Below the pieces are notes generated by a model that saw only the letters and a program-made list of their open reading frames with translations, was not told the DNA's origin and ran no database searches. Shown in pieces: positions 36,517-48,175 of a stretch of DNA of 64,000 bases. The stretch is from assembly GCF_963924675.1 (NCBI RefSeq), contig NC_089223.1, positions 9,312,881 to 9,376,880 of the forward strand, written 5' to 3'. The stretch's first letter is position 1; each line of letters starts with the position of its first letter. A program made the position numbers and the translations under genes. This DNA comes from Phocoena phocoena (taxonomy: Eukaryota; Chordata; Mammalia; Artiodactyla; Phocoenidae).

Positions 36517-37146
36517 AACATCTTCACATTTTGTTAAATGCAAATTTATACATATTGAACTAGCCAAGCTATTGACCATAGGTGAAGCTAGACTTTGAAA
36601 AGGAAGCTAGAGGTGAATACTTGTGATACTTGTTTGTTTTGCTATTTAGAAACAGAGAGACCTCCTTTTTAACATTTTCTGTTGTGTCTGTCATGTATAT
36701 TCACTGAGCCATAATATTTATCTCACCCACACCCTCATAATTTGTCTACAAATATTACATACCATATTTAACTTGTGAACTTTTGCCTTCACTTGGCCTA
36801 GTCCTATAAAACTATGTGGACTCTTAAATTGTTATAATAGGCTGTTAGAGGACTAGAGACCACTGTCCTGGATACCAATCAACTGCCATTGCTTCCATGG
36901 AAGTAGGGATACTCTTGCCATATTACATATTCCTTGGGAGAAAAAAATAGTCAACCTTCGTCTTGAACAATTTTCCACAAATATTATTTGTACTTAGCTT
37001 GTTGGTTTTATGTTCACCTTTGAAAAATGACAAAAATTTAAAAACTATGAAAGAGGATGCTTATTAAGGAACAAATTACTATCACATGATTTTCTTTTTG
37101 AAAAAGTTTATCAAGTGAACAATATTTTTAAATAAAACAGCAAAAG
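36517..37146. other. No recognised feature
   Basis: Unique AT-rich sequence between the L1 nest and the U2 fragment. Confidence 0.4.
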
Positions 37147-37160
37147 AAAAAACTCTATTT

Positions 37161-37195
37161 TACACTTGATCTTAGCCAAAAGGCCGAGAAGCGAT
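37161..37195 (-). pseudogene. U2 snRNA 5'-end retropseudogene fragment
   Basis: The minus strand matches nucleotides 1-35 of U2 spliceosomal snRNA without a mismatch, starting at the true RNA 5' end (base 37195) and containing the U6-pairing segment 'cttctcggccttttggctaa'. The remaining ~150 nt of U2, including the Sm site, are absent. A perfect 16-bp duplication 'aaaaaactctatttta' flanks it at 37147-37162 and 37196-37211, overlapping the U2 match by two bases at the left. There is no poly(A) tail at the RNA 3' side. It is a retrotransposed, 3'-truncated copy, not a functional gene. Confidence 0.93.
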
Positions 37196-37211
37196 AAAAA
37201 ACTCTATTTTA

Positions 37212-37849
37212 AACCACAAAAAAACCCCCACCCTGCTTTGTATGAACCATCTGGGTAAACAATAGCTGGAACAATAGCAGAGAAATGAAAGCAGTAACTT
37301 TGTTCCATTTTACCTTCTTATTCTATTCTTTGAAGTCAGTATTTTAATTGACTGCCTGAGTTGGCAACGTCCAAGCTCTCAGTCAGAGCTGGTACTCTCA
37401 GACACCTTCACAAATCTGTGGAGTGGTGCTGTGTTCAACCTATTAAATGATGGTAAGAATTGAACACATCTATTCCAGCTTCCTGTTTCGTAAAAAGGAC
37501 AAACGATTTGTTGTGACCCGCACTGTGAAGGGGAGACTCACTTGCTTAAAAATATCTCCTTCAGGAGTAGACAAGTGAAATTCCCATATTCCCAAAAGTA
37601 GAGAGTAAGGATTCATTAACAGTTTTCTGAAATTTTGTTTGTTATTGTTTTATTGTTGTTGTTTAAGAGCCATTTGTTAAAACAGAGAGGCCTTTTGGAA
37701 AATAAAATACCTTAACTTTCTATCATCCTGTGGGTGTTTACATGATTATAATGCTGAATCCAATGAACAAATCTTTAAGCTCCTACAAACATGATAGGCA
37801 GGTTGACTACGTGAAGGGGAAAAAACTTGGAAGAAAGATATGGGATTAG
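37212..37849. other. No recognised feature
   Basis: Unique sequence. No repeat or frame of note. Confidence 0.4.
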
Positions 37850-38215
37850 TTTCTGTAAGCTAGGGAGTCAATCTAGTTACAATCCCGCTCTCCACTTTCA
37901 AGGCTCCTTATAGGATTGCATGTCCTGTGGCCCTCATAGTTGGGTGAATCATATGACTAGTTCTGGCCAAGGAATGTGAATGGAAATAGTGTGTGCCAAT
38001 TTTATGGCAGAGCACAGAGGGTTCTCTGTCGTCCTCTTTCCTTTTAACCTGATCATACAATGTTCCAGCAGGTGTCTGCGCTGGCTGCTCTGGAGCTCAC
38101 AGACAATTCTCAAAGGACATGTACCTTGAGAGAAAAATAAACCTTCTGTTTTCAGTCACTGTGATTTGAGTTTATTATGCAGCATAACAAAGTGGAACCA
38201 GATTAATATATAACC
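37850..38215 (+). repeat. Old LTR-like interspersed repeat, family undetermined
   Basis: 'tagttctggccaaggaatgt', 'gtgtgccaattttatggcag', 'gagagaaaaataaaccttct', 'agtcactgtgatttgagttt' and the end 'gcataacaaagtggaacc' follow the order of an old mammalian LTR-like element with a polyadenylation-type signal in its last part. Confidence 0.45.
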
Positions 38216-38816
38216 ATAATTCAATAATTTTTTAGGACCCGACTCTTCTTGAAGATGTGAATGATTAGTCAAACTATATGTACTTTGTCCCATATGGAAA
38301 TACAGAATGACGAGGCCACTTTATATCTGTGTATCCTTTAACAATTAAAAAAATCATTTTCACATATATTATCTTACTTATTTTGTAAAATAGTCCTCTT
38401 AGAAAACATGAGGAATTATTATTATTATCACCACTGTGAATAAATTGAAGTTAAAAATAGTTGAATAATTTGCTATTCAGCCACAGAGCCAAGATTTAAA
38501 TACTCAGATACATTATAATTTGTTGTTCCTCTCCGTCCAGTACTTTCTTTTTCCAAAATCATCAAAAGCATTGTGAATACCCAAAGGCTCTAAGTCATAT
38601 GCAGTCAGAAACTTAACAGACCAGATCTTATAATGCGAAGTTATATAAACTAAAAAAGAAATGTCCTCCATTAGCATGAAGTCCGTGACCACTGAGGACC
38701 TTAATTACAGAGCCAGGATCCTTACATGTAGTAAAGATACATAGTCATTGATTTTGTGCAAGAGGGAACTAGTACCAAATAACACATATTATGAATAACC
38801 TCTTTATTTAAAAACT
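38216..38816. other. Mostly unique; weak antisense MIR
   Basis: A diverged antisense MIR trace lies at about 38390-38510 ('atttgctattcagccacag'). Otherwise nothing is recognised up to the L1 start. Confidence 0.35.
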
Positions 38817-38856
38817 ATGGGAAATAACTACTGCAGAGCAGAATAAAGAAAAAAGA

Positions 38857-39405
38857 ATGAAAAGAACTGAGGACAGTCTCAGAGACCTCTGGGACAACAT
38901 TAAATGCACCAACATTCGAATTGTAGGGGTTCCAGAAGAAGAAGAGAAAAAGAAAGGGACTGAGAAAATATTTGAAGAGATTATAGTTGAAAATTTCCCT
39001 AATATGGGAAAGGAAATAGTTAATAAAGTCCAGGAAGCACAGAGAGTCCCATACAAGATAAATCCAAGGAGAAATATTCCAAGACACATATTAATAAAAC
39101 TGTCAAAAATTAAATACAAAGAAAGCATATTAAAAGCAGCAAGGGAAAAACAACAACTAACACACAAGGGAATCCCCATAAGGTTAACAGCTGATCTTTC
39201 AGCAGAAACTCTGCAAGCCAGAAGGGACTGGCAGGACATATTTAAAGTGATGAAGGAGAAAAACCTACAACCAAGACTACTCTACCCAGCAAGGATCTCA
39301 TTCAGATTTGATGGAGAAATTAAAACCTTTACAGACAAGCAAAAGCTGAGAGAGTTCAGCACCACCAAACCAGCTTTACAACAAATGCTAAAGGAACTTC
39401 TCTAG
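38857..39405 (+). pseudogene. L1 ORF1p C-terminal half (RNA-binding chaperone)
   Basis: 182 codons to the natural stop. ORF1p is the L1 RNA-binding protein that coats L1 RNA as a trimer. Visible are the RRM-like region (GTEKIFEEIIVENFPNMGKE at about residues 34-53, then RRNIPRHILIKLS) and the C-terminal domain (IRLTADLSAETLQARRDWQD at about 108-127, then LYPARISFRFDGE). The N-terminal coiled coil that trimerises the protein is absent because the element is truncated upstream. Coding similarity begins near 38817, so the Met at 38857 is internal. ORF2 starts 58 bp after the stop. It is not expected to work. Confidence 0.92.
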
Positions 39406-39463
39406 GAAAGAAACACAAGAGAAGGAAAAGGCCTACAATAGCGAACCCAAAACAATTTAGAAA

Positions 39464-42400
39464 ATGGGAATAGGAACATACATATCGATAAATACCTTAA
39501 ATGTAGATGGACTAAATGCTCCCACCAAAAGACACAGATTGGCTGAATGGATACAAAAACAAGACCCATATATATGCTGTCTACAAGAGACCCACTTCAG
39601 ACCTAGAGACACTTAGAGACTGAAAGTAAGGGATGGAAAAAGATATTCCATGCAAATGGAAACCAAAAGAAAGCTGGAGTAGCAATTCTCATATCAGACA
39701 AAATAGACTTTAAAATAAAGACTACTAAAAGAGACAAAGAAGGACACTACATAATGATCAAGGGATTGATCCAAGAAGAAGATATAACAATTGTAAATAT
39801 TTATGCACCCAACATAGGAGCACCTCAATACATAAGACAAATACTAACAGCCATAATAGAGGAAATCGACAGTAACACATTCATAGTAGGGGACTTTAAC
39901 ATCCCACTTTCACCCATGGACAGATCATCCAAAATGAAAATAAATAAGGAAACACAAGCTTTAAATGATACATTAAACAAGATGGACTTAACTGATATTT
40001 ATAGGACACTCCATCCAAAAACAACAGAATACACATTTTTCTCAAGTGCTCATGGAACATTCTCCAGGATAGATCATATCTTGGGTCACAAACCAAGCCT
40101 TGGTAAATTTAAGAAAATTGAACTTGTATCAAGTATCTTTTCAGACCACAACGCTATGAGACTAGATATCAATTACAGGAAAAGATCTGTAAAAAATACA
40201 AACACATGGAGACTAAACAATGCACTACTTAATAACGAAGTGATCACTGAAGAAATCAAAGAGGAAATCAAAAACTACCTAGAAACAAATGACAATGGAG
40301 ACATGACGACCCAAAACCTATGGGATGCAGCAAAAGCAGTTCTAAGAGGGAATTTTATAGCAATACAAGCCCACCTTGGGAAACAGGAAACATCTCGAAT
40401 AAACAACCTAACCTTGCACTTAAAGCAATTAGAGAAAGAAGAACAAAAAAACCCCAAAGTTAGCAGAAGGAAAAAAAAATCATAAAAATCAGATCAGAAA
40501 TAAATTAAAAAGAAATGAAGGAAACGATAGCAAAGATCAATAAAACTAAAAGCTTCTTCTTTGAGAAGATAAACAAAATTGATAAACCATTAGCCAGACT
40601 CATCAAGAAAAAAAGGGAGAAGACTCAAATTAATAGAATTAGAAATGAAAAAGGAGAAGTAACAACTGACACTGCAGAAATACAAAAGATCATGAGAGAT
40701 TACTACAAGCAACTCTGTGCCAATAAAATGGACAACCTGGAAGAAATGGACACATTCTTAGAAATGCACAACGTGCCAAGACTGAATCAGGAAGAAATAG
40801 AAAATATGAACAGACCAATCACAAGCACTGAAATTGAAACTGTGATTAAAAATCTTCCAACAAATAAAAGCCCAGGACCAGATGGCTTCACAGGTGAATT
40901 CTATCAAACATTTAGAGAAAAGCTAATACCTATCCTTCTCAAACTCTTCCAAAATATAGCAGAGGGAGGAACATTCCAAAATTTATTCTACGAGGCCACC
41001 ATCACCTTGATACCAAAACCAGACAAAGATGTCACAAAGAAAGAAAACTACAGGCCAATATCACTGATGAACATAGACACAAAAATCCTCAACAAAATAC
41101 TAGCAAACAGAATCCAACAGCACATTAAAAGGATCATACAACATGATCAAGTGGGGTTTATTCCAGGAATGCAAGGATTCTTCAATACACGCAAATCAAT
41201 CAATGTGATAAACCATATTAACAAATTGAAGGAGAAAAACCATATGATCATCTCAATAGATGCCGAGAAAGCTTTTGACAAAATTCAACACCCATTTATG
41301 ATAAAAACCCTGCAGAGGGAAATTTCCTCAACATAATAAAGGCCATATATGACAAACCCACAGCCAACATCATCCTCAATGGTGAAAAATTGAAAGCATT
41401 TCCACTAAGATCAGGAACAAGACAAGGTTGCCCACTCTCACCACTCTTATTCAACATAGTTTTGGAAGTTTTAGCCACAGCAATCAGAGAAGAAAAGGAA
41501 ATAAAAGGAATCCAAATCGGAAAAGAAGTAAAGCTGTCACTGTTTGCAGATGACATGATACTATACATAGAAAATCCTAAAGATGCTACCAGAAAACTAC
41601 TAGAGCTATTCAATGAATTTGGTAAAGTTGTAGGATACAAAATTAATGCACAGAAATCTCTGGCATTCCTATACACTAATGATGAAAAATCTGAAAGTGA
41701 AATCAAGAAAACACTCCCATTTACCATTGCAACAAAAAGAATAAAATATCTAGGAATAAACCTACCTAAGGAGACAAAAGACCTGTATGCAGAAAATTAT
41801 AAGACACTGATGAAAGAAATTAAAGATGATACAAATAGATGGAGAGATATACCATGTTCTTGCATTGGAAGAATCAACATTGTGAAAATGACTACTACCC
41901 AAAGCAATCTACAGATTCAATGCCATCCGTATCAAACTACCACTGGCATTTTTCACAGAAATAGAACAAAAACTTTCACAATTTGTATGGAAACACAAAA
42001 GACCCCGAATAGCCAAAGCAATCTTGAGAACGAAAAACGGAGCTGGAGGAATCAGGCTCCCTGACTTCAGACTATACTACAAAGCTACAGTAATCAAGAC
42101 AGTATGGTACTGGCACAAAAACAGAAATATAGATCAATGGAACAGGATAGAAAGTCCAGAGATAAACCCAGACACATATAGTCACCTTATCTTTGATAAA
42201 GGAGGCAGGAATGTACAGTGGAGAAAGGACAGCCTCTTCAATAAGTGGTGCTGGGAAAACTGGACAGGTACATGTAAAAGTATGAGATTAGATCACTCCC
42301 TAACACCATACACAAAAATAAGCTCAAAATGGATTAAAGACCTAAATGTAAGGCCAGAAACTGTCTAACTCTTAGAGGAAAACATTGGCAGAACACTCTA

Positions 42401-43265
42401 TGACATAAATCACAGCAAGATCCTTTTTGACCCACCTCCTAGAGAAATGGAAATAAAAACAAAAATAAACAAATGGGACCTAATGAAACTTCAAAGCTGT
42501 TGCACTGCAAAGGAAACCATAAACAAGACCAAAAGACAACCCTCAGAATGGGAGAAAATATTTGCAAATGAAGCAACTGACAAAGGATTAATCTCCAAAA
42601 TTTATAAGAAATTCATGCAGCTCAATAACAAAAAAACAAACAACCCAATCCAAAAATGGGCAGAAGACCTAAATAGACATTTCTCCAAAGAAGATATACA
42701 GACTGCCAACGAACACATGAAAGAATGCTCAACATCATTAATCATTAGAGAAATGCAAATCAAAACTACAATGAGATATCATCTCACACCAGTCAGAATG
42801 GCCATCATCAAAAAATCTAGAAACAGTAAATGCTGGAGAGCGTGTGGAGAAAAGGGAACCCTCTTGCACTGCTGGTGGGAATGTGAATTGGTACAGCCAC
42901 TATGGAGAACAGTATGGAGGTTCCTTAAAAAACTACAAATAGAACTACCATATGACCCAGCAATCCCACTACTGGGCATATACCCTGAGAAAACCATAAT
43001 TCAAAAAGAGTCATGTACCAAAATGTTCACTGAAGCTCTATTTACAATAGCCTGGAGATGGAAGCAACCTAAGTGCCCTTCATCAGATGAATGGATAAAG
43101 AAGATGTGGCACATATATACAATGGAATATTACTCAGCCATGAAAAGAAACGAAATTGAGCTATTTGTAATGAGGTGGATAGACCTAGAGTCTGTCATAC
43201 AGAGTGAAGTAAGTCAGAAAGAGAAGGATAAATACCGTATGCTAACACATATATATGGAATTTAA
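39464..43265 (+). pseudogene. L1 ORF2p (endonuclease + reverse transcriptase), broken
   Basis: Starts ATG at 39464 (MGIGTYISINTLNVDGLNAP), with the apurinic-type endonuclease motif QETH near codons 41-44. Lesions: stop TAG at 39614-39616 with a 1-base loss near 39628; +2 bases in an A-run near 40470; about 13 bp lost near 41316; 2 bp lost near 41893; stop TAA at 42366-42368. Pieces in order: 39754-40485 (endonuclease with SDH at 40141-40149), 40515-41336 (RT fingers, [14 protein letters not shown]), 41390-42064 (RT palm with FADD at 41543-41554), 42024-42368, and 42447-43265 (C-terminus with cysteines, ending LTHIYGI). The catalytic signatures are retained but no frame joins them. Confidence 0.95.
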
Positions 43266-43289
43266 GAAAAAAAATGTCATGAAGAGCCT

Positions 43290-43632
43290 AGGGGTAAGAC
43301 AGGAGTAAAGACACAGACCTACTAGAGAATGGACTTGAGGATATGGGGAGGGGGAAGAGTGAGCTGTGACAAAGTGAGAGAGTGGCATGGACATATATAC
43401 ACTACCAAACGTAAGGTAGATAGCTAGTGGGAAGCAGCCGCATAGCACAGGGAGATCAGCTTGGTGCTTTGTGACCGCCTGGAGGGGTGGGATAGGGTGG
43501 ATGGGAGGGAGGGAGACGCAAGAGGGAAGAGATATGGGAACATATGTATATGTATAACTGATTCACTTTGTTATAAAGCAGAAACTAACACACCATTGTA
43601 AAGCAATTATACCCCAATAAAGATGTTAATAA
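43290..43632 (+). other. L1 3' UTR with G-rich tract and poly(A) signal
   Basis: Same 3' UTR as at 7154-7492 and 23990-24323. The G-rich tract lies at about 43483-43514 and the AATAAA at about 43616. The tail is short and interrupted by T. Confidence 0.9.
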
Positions 43633-44491
43633 ATTAAATAAAAAATGTGGAAAACCCACGAAGAATGTTGGCTCTACAGTCCCCCCACAAAGTAGCATTA
43701 TATGTTTTCTTGAAATTAGGAGTATGGAAATCATGCAGTAAAACTGAAGAAGCTAGTTTTATCCTTTTAATTGGGGGCCACTGGAACAAGTCATATTCAC
43801 AGAAATTCTCTACATTTCTGTGAATCCTAAGAGAATTCTTGAAAAATACTAATTACTGTTTAGAATGGGGGTGGGATAAGGGAGCAGTAAGAGGAATAAC
43901 AAAAGTACCATTTAAGTATTTATTTTTAAGAATAAAAGAGACAAAACCACAAATAATAATGAATCCTGTGCGTTCCTTAACATCTAGCATGCTATCAAAA
44001 TTGTATGAATTTTGCCTAAATGGATGCTTAAGACTTGGTGTTCATAGGAAATGCTTCTGAGATTTGAAGAAAAATCTGTCTTTTGTCTTAAGAGGGACTC
44101 TTAAATGTTTATAGAAATACAGTGGCACTTCTGCAGGCGAACCTGTCACTATCTTTGCATCTAGCCAGGTGTGAATCACAAAGCCTGCATATGCGATTTC
44201 CATCACAATGGAAATAAGGAATAAATGAGGTTATTAAATGTAAACTGTCTTAAATGAAACACTTTAACATTCTTCTCTTCAAAGACAATCATAGTTTTTG
44301 TTACTAGCCAAGCTTATTTTTTTAATTTGGCAATTCTATGGAATATCTCGATTTGAATATCAATTTAAGATTCAAGATAAAGTGGTATCTCATTTACCAT
44401 GTTTTTATAGTGAATATGAATTATGCACATGGAGCATTTAAATATTTGTGTTTTCTCACAAAATTTAGAGTGTAGGCTTGCACACAAAAAT
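43633..44491. other. No recognised feature
   Basis: Unique sequence between the L1 and a CHR SINE. The 73-codon frame at 43839-44060 has no domain. Confidence 0.4.
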
Positions 44492-44501
44492 AGTCACTTA
44501 A

Positions 44502-44717
44502 GGGCTTCCCTGGTGGCGCAGTGGTTGAGAGTCCGCCTGCCGATGCAGGGGACATGGGTTCGTGCCCCGGTCCGGGAAGATCCCACATGCCGCGGAGCGG
44601 CTGGGCCCGTGAGCCATGGCCACTGAGCCTGCGCGTCCGGAGCCTGTGCTCCGCAACGGGAGAGGCCCCAACAGTGAGAGGCCCGTGTACTGAAAAAAAA
44701 AAAAAAAAAAAAAAAAA
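44502..44717 (+). mobile_element. CHR-1-type SINE
   Basis: The duplication 'agtcacttaa' lies at 44492-44501 and 44718-44727. The copy is close to the consensus: 'gggcttccctggtggcgcag', B-box-like 'gggttcgtgcccc', 'gtgctccgcaacgggagagg', then a poly(A) of about 26. Of the CHR copies here it looks among the youngest, since CpGs are mostly retained. Frames of 67-100 codons on both strands are SINE shadows. Confidence 0.95.
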
Positions 44718-44727
44718 AGTCACTTAA

Positions 44728-46865
44728 AAGTCCCTTCAATTTAATTGTTCCATGCCATCAATTACCTGCTTATATACGTATACAGAACAAGAAGCTTTTC
44801 CATCTGAAGGGATTAAGAAACATTTTATTAATACTAGAAATCTATAGTCCAGATGTAGAGTACCTGCACCTGTGCCTGCACCCGTTTTTTAAGGATCAGA
44901 AAAGGAACAGCAGATATTTTCAGGTGTCAGGGGGTAAAGAATAGGATTTTCCCTACCTGGGCAGGAACAAGCTGTAAGAATAGCTTGTCAATTAGTCAAC
45001 TGATATTGACTAATTGATATTGACTATCAAGTCAATAGCTTGATATTAGTCAATTCCCAGCTATTAAGGTCTCCAGTATAGTTGATTAATTAGATTTTTT
45101 TAAGTCAGGCAATTTACACCTGTGATATCATACAACTCTTGAGGCTGATGGACCTGAAATCCTTAGGATGTTAAGAGATCCTCCAGGGTAGGAGCAGGAG
45201 GGGGAGAGAACAATTCCATGATCTGGTGCAGTCACACTTTTTTATAATGCGTATGGTTTATGTAAATGTTCCATTAACTGGAATGAGTTCTGGAGTACAA
45301 ATATCAATAAGGGCTGGAGGCATATGGCAGTGATTGTAAAAGACATTTCTGAAAGCTCTGCTCTGCTTAAAGTTTCAGCCAGCCTGCGTAGAGATTTTAT
45401 TATATCCTGTGAAAACAACTGGTGGACACTACTGAGAATAGAGTGTATCTGAGTACTAGCCTATAGGCCATACAAGTATCTTTAAAGAACTGAACTTAAG
45501 TACATCAATGTCCTAATAGGAAATATAGTTTACTTCACATAGTAAGTGTCAATAGTTGAGAAGGAGATCGTAGAGGAGGCTGTGGCCTGGGACCCATAAT
45601 GAGTGTGAGTGAGAACACTAAGTAAAGAGAAAGTGTCTTTACAGGTTATAAAAAAAATCTGCTCAATTCAAGTATTGCAAATACCCTAATTCATTTTAAT
45701 GTAATAGTTCTAAGATAGTTGTTTTCATTGTTTACCAATGGATTGGGGAATGCTAAAGAAAATTTTTAAATCTGAGCAAATATTTTAGAAGTTACCCTAA
45801 CAACTCAGAGATTGAATTTAAATGGGAACCAGTTTCTCGAACTTCTAATTTATATTTCTTCCCAGGAAGTGATAACACCTTAAGTACAATAATGAACTAA
45901 ATGGAGTCTTAGTTTTTCTTCTTCTCACAATATATGTGGGTTTTCTCCTTGTTTGACAAAGTCGTTAGAAGCAATAAAAAAAATCAACCTCCAAAACTTC
46001 ACTGTGGCCATCACTGGCAAAGCTACCATAAACTTTCTCTTAATAAAAATCAATTGTTCAATTTTCCATTTCAGTGAACAAGAACACTCACCCAGAAAAT
46101 GAAATTCATGTATAACCTATCGATCTAGATGGATGGCATCTTGGTCATGAGGGAAGCAAAGAGCTCTGGATAAGGAATATGAAAATCTGAGTTTCAGTTT
46201 TTCTCTGTCTCTTACACTATAACTAGGACATTGCAGAAATGTAGGATCAAAGTTCCTTGTCCATAATGTTAGAACTAAGTTATTTTCTAATTTCATAAAC
46301 TATGAAGTTCTATGAACTATGAATGCCATGAGGGTGTTCTAGAGGTACCTGATGTAAACTTACTCAGCAGAATTAAGGCCCCTAAGGTTCTAAAACCTTT
46401 CGTTTGACTCATTTGGCAAATATCACTTGGACTGAGGGAAAATAACTATTAGTTGGAGGCTTCTGGACCCTTCCTTAGCATTCCCATCACTCATTCACTA
46501 TACATAAGTCTACATCAATACCTAAATCTATGGGAGATGGTGCTAAGAAATGCTGTTAGTGTAAATTTATTCACTGATTGATTTAATCAAACATTCAACA
46601 AGTATTTACTGAGTAATAATTACTTTTAAGGCACCATTTTAGAGAGACTGTATACAAGAAGAAATTCTGTGCTGTCACAGAGCTTATGTTATATTAAATG
46701 CTAGTGTACTTCATAGCAAGGATGGTTAGATCCAGGTATCAGGAGTCTGATCTGGAAAGAGACCCCATTCCAGACATTACTGCCAAAGAAAAAGGCCATG
46801 GCCTTGACAAGGCATGGTGGAAGGCATAGCTGCTGAGATTCACCAACAATCAAAACTGGACTGTA
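44728..46865. other. Mostly unique sequence with a quasi-palindrome
   Basis: No gene is recognised. The inverted repeat at 45005-45054 is listed separately. 46560-46700 may be an ancient repeat ('attcaacaagtatttactga'), weakly supported. Confidence 0.4.
45005..45054. repeat. Imperfect inverted repeat (quasi-palindrome)
   Basis: Outer arms 'attgactaat' (45005-45014) and 'attagtcaat' (45045-45054) are exact reverse complements, as are the inner arms 'tattgact' (45018-45025) and 'agtcaata' (45030-45037). A 4-base loop and unequal internal bulges (3 and 7 bases) complete it. The unit 'tgatattgacta' also occurs twice in direct order (45001-45012, 45015-45026). Confidence 0.85.
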
Positions 46866-46993
46866 GGGCTTCCCTGGTAGCGCAGTGGTTGAGAGTCCGC
46901 CTGCTGATGCAGGGGACGTGGGTTCGTGCCGTGGTCCGGGAAGATCCCACATGCCGCGGAGCGGAAGATCCCACAACCCCGTGGAGTTATGGG
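46866..46993 (+). mobile_element. Truncated CHR SINE with internal duplication
   Basis: A normal CHR head and B box, then 'ggaagatcccacatgccg' is followed at once by a second, diverged copy 'ggaagatcccacaacccc'. After 'atgggcccttg' the similarity stops, so the last ~100 bp and any poly(A) are missing. No target duplication is readable. Confidence 0.85.
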
Positions 46994-47984
46994 CCCTTGT
47001 AAACAGGGATAAAATAGTTTGGAAGTTTAATAGGAGGTATCCCTTAAGAAAATGACATTAAATGTGTGTTACATTCCAGGTAGGTGAAGAAATGGGTCTA
47101 AAATTGGGTCTATTCTTAATTAATTAATTTAGAATTTGAACCTAGCTCTGTTAACATGGTTTCAGTGCCATTTTCTTGAAACAAATCATGGAAACTTTAG
47201 GTCTCCGAAATCCAGTTTCCTAGCAATTTAGTATCTTCTGGAGTTTTGATGACTGACAGGGTGAGGGGAAGTGAAGCATATTATATGATACCACTTAAGT
47301 TCACCCTGCTATAGATGTAACTCTTCTCCCGGGGAAATAATACAGAATCTAGATCAGGAGAAGAAAAACACAAAGCTCTTTTTGTCTATCTATTAGCAAC
47401 TGGTTCCATCTTAGGGTTGCCTCACAGAATTCTTGTAATCTAGTAGACGTTGAGTTCAGAGGCCACTTTGCCTGAGAAGGAAGTACTGAGTCAGCAATTC
47501 TTATTTGTTGGTGGGAGGACAAGAAATGGCCCATGCAAAGTGTGGGGAGTAATGTTGGTAATGTGTACTCTGCTATCTTCCCCTGGCAATAATCCCTACC
47601 AGTGCAGACAGTCAAAAAATAAAGCTATAATTTGGATCTAAAAGTTTGGAGAATGTGAGACAGTTATAATCCTCTAGAACACTTGTTGCTTCTGGATAAA
47701 CCCTTTTTCTCATGAGAAAGAATGAAATCATTTGGAGCCTTCTCTCTTTATTATATTATCACATCTTTGAAAAACATCTTGAGATCAGGAAAATGTTGAG
47801 AACAGCGAATGGAAATAAAGAACCAGAATTTATGGCTAGAGCCATAAAAGTACTGTTTCTTCTTTTAAGACAGCAAACTTTTTGTTGATGTTTAGATACA
47901 CTGATCAGTTGGCATTATAACCAGTTTATTCATAATTAGCAAGAACTACTATCTATCCAGCCCTGACTTTTGTCAGAAAACATT
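46994..47984. other. No recognised feature
   Basis: Unique sequence. The 88-codon minus frame at 47349-47615 and the 63-codon plus frame at 47450-47641 have no domain. Confidence 0.4.
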
Positions 47985-48175
47985 AGCTTCATTTAATCCT
48001 AATAACAGTTCTATGAAGCAACGATTATTACCACTATCACCAGTTTTAGAATGAAGAAATGGACAGTTTTAAATAGCCTGGCAAAGGTCACAGAGTTAAA
48101 AAGTACTGGAGGTATGATTAAAAATTTCTATCAGATGCCAAAGCCCATGCTTCTCCCACAGTACTAACCTGACTT
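47985..48175 (-). repeat. MIR SINE, antisense
   Basis: Plus-strand order 'atttaatcctaataacagtt', 'gattattaccactatcacc', 'ggcaaaggtcacagagtta' and 'tcagatgccaaagcccatgc' is a reversed MIR with a related 3' extension. Confidence 0.75.

Larger units (their letters stand above)
38817..43632 (+). mobile_element. Young cetacean L1, 5'-truncated within ORF1 (about 4.8 kb)
   Basis: The largest transposon here: the second half of ORF1, the intergenic spacer, all of ORF2 and the 3' UTR with G-rich tract, AATAAA (about 43616) and A-rich tail. The 5' UTR, the promoter and the N-terminal half of ORF1 are missing. ORF2 carries at least five inactivating lesions (listed under ORF2). I found no clear target-site duplication: left flank 'cctctttatttaaaaac', right flank 'aaattaaataaaaaatg'. 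It is close by eye to the copies at 22.96-24.32 and 7.15-7.49 kb. Confidence 0.95.

Noticed and set aside
37161..37195. Functional U2 snRNA gene
   Set aside because: Only 35 nt are present, with no Sm site, no 3' stem-loops and no room for snRNA promoter elements between the flanking duplications.
42447..43265. Intact L1 ORF2 protein
   Set aside because: The 272-codon frame is only the C-terminal part. An in-frame stop at 42366 and upstream frameshifts separate it from the catalytic domains.
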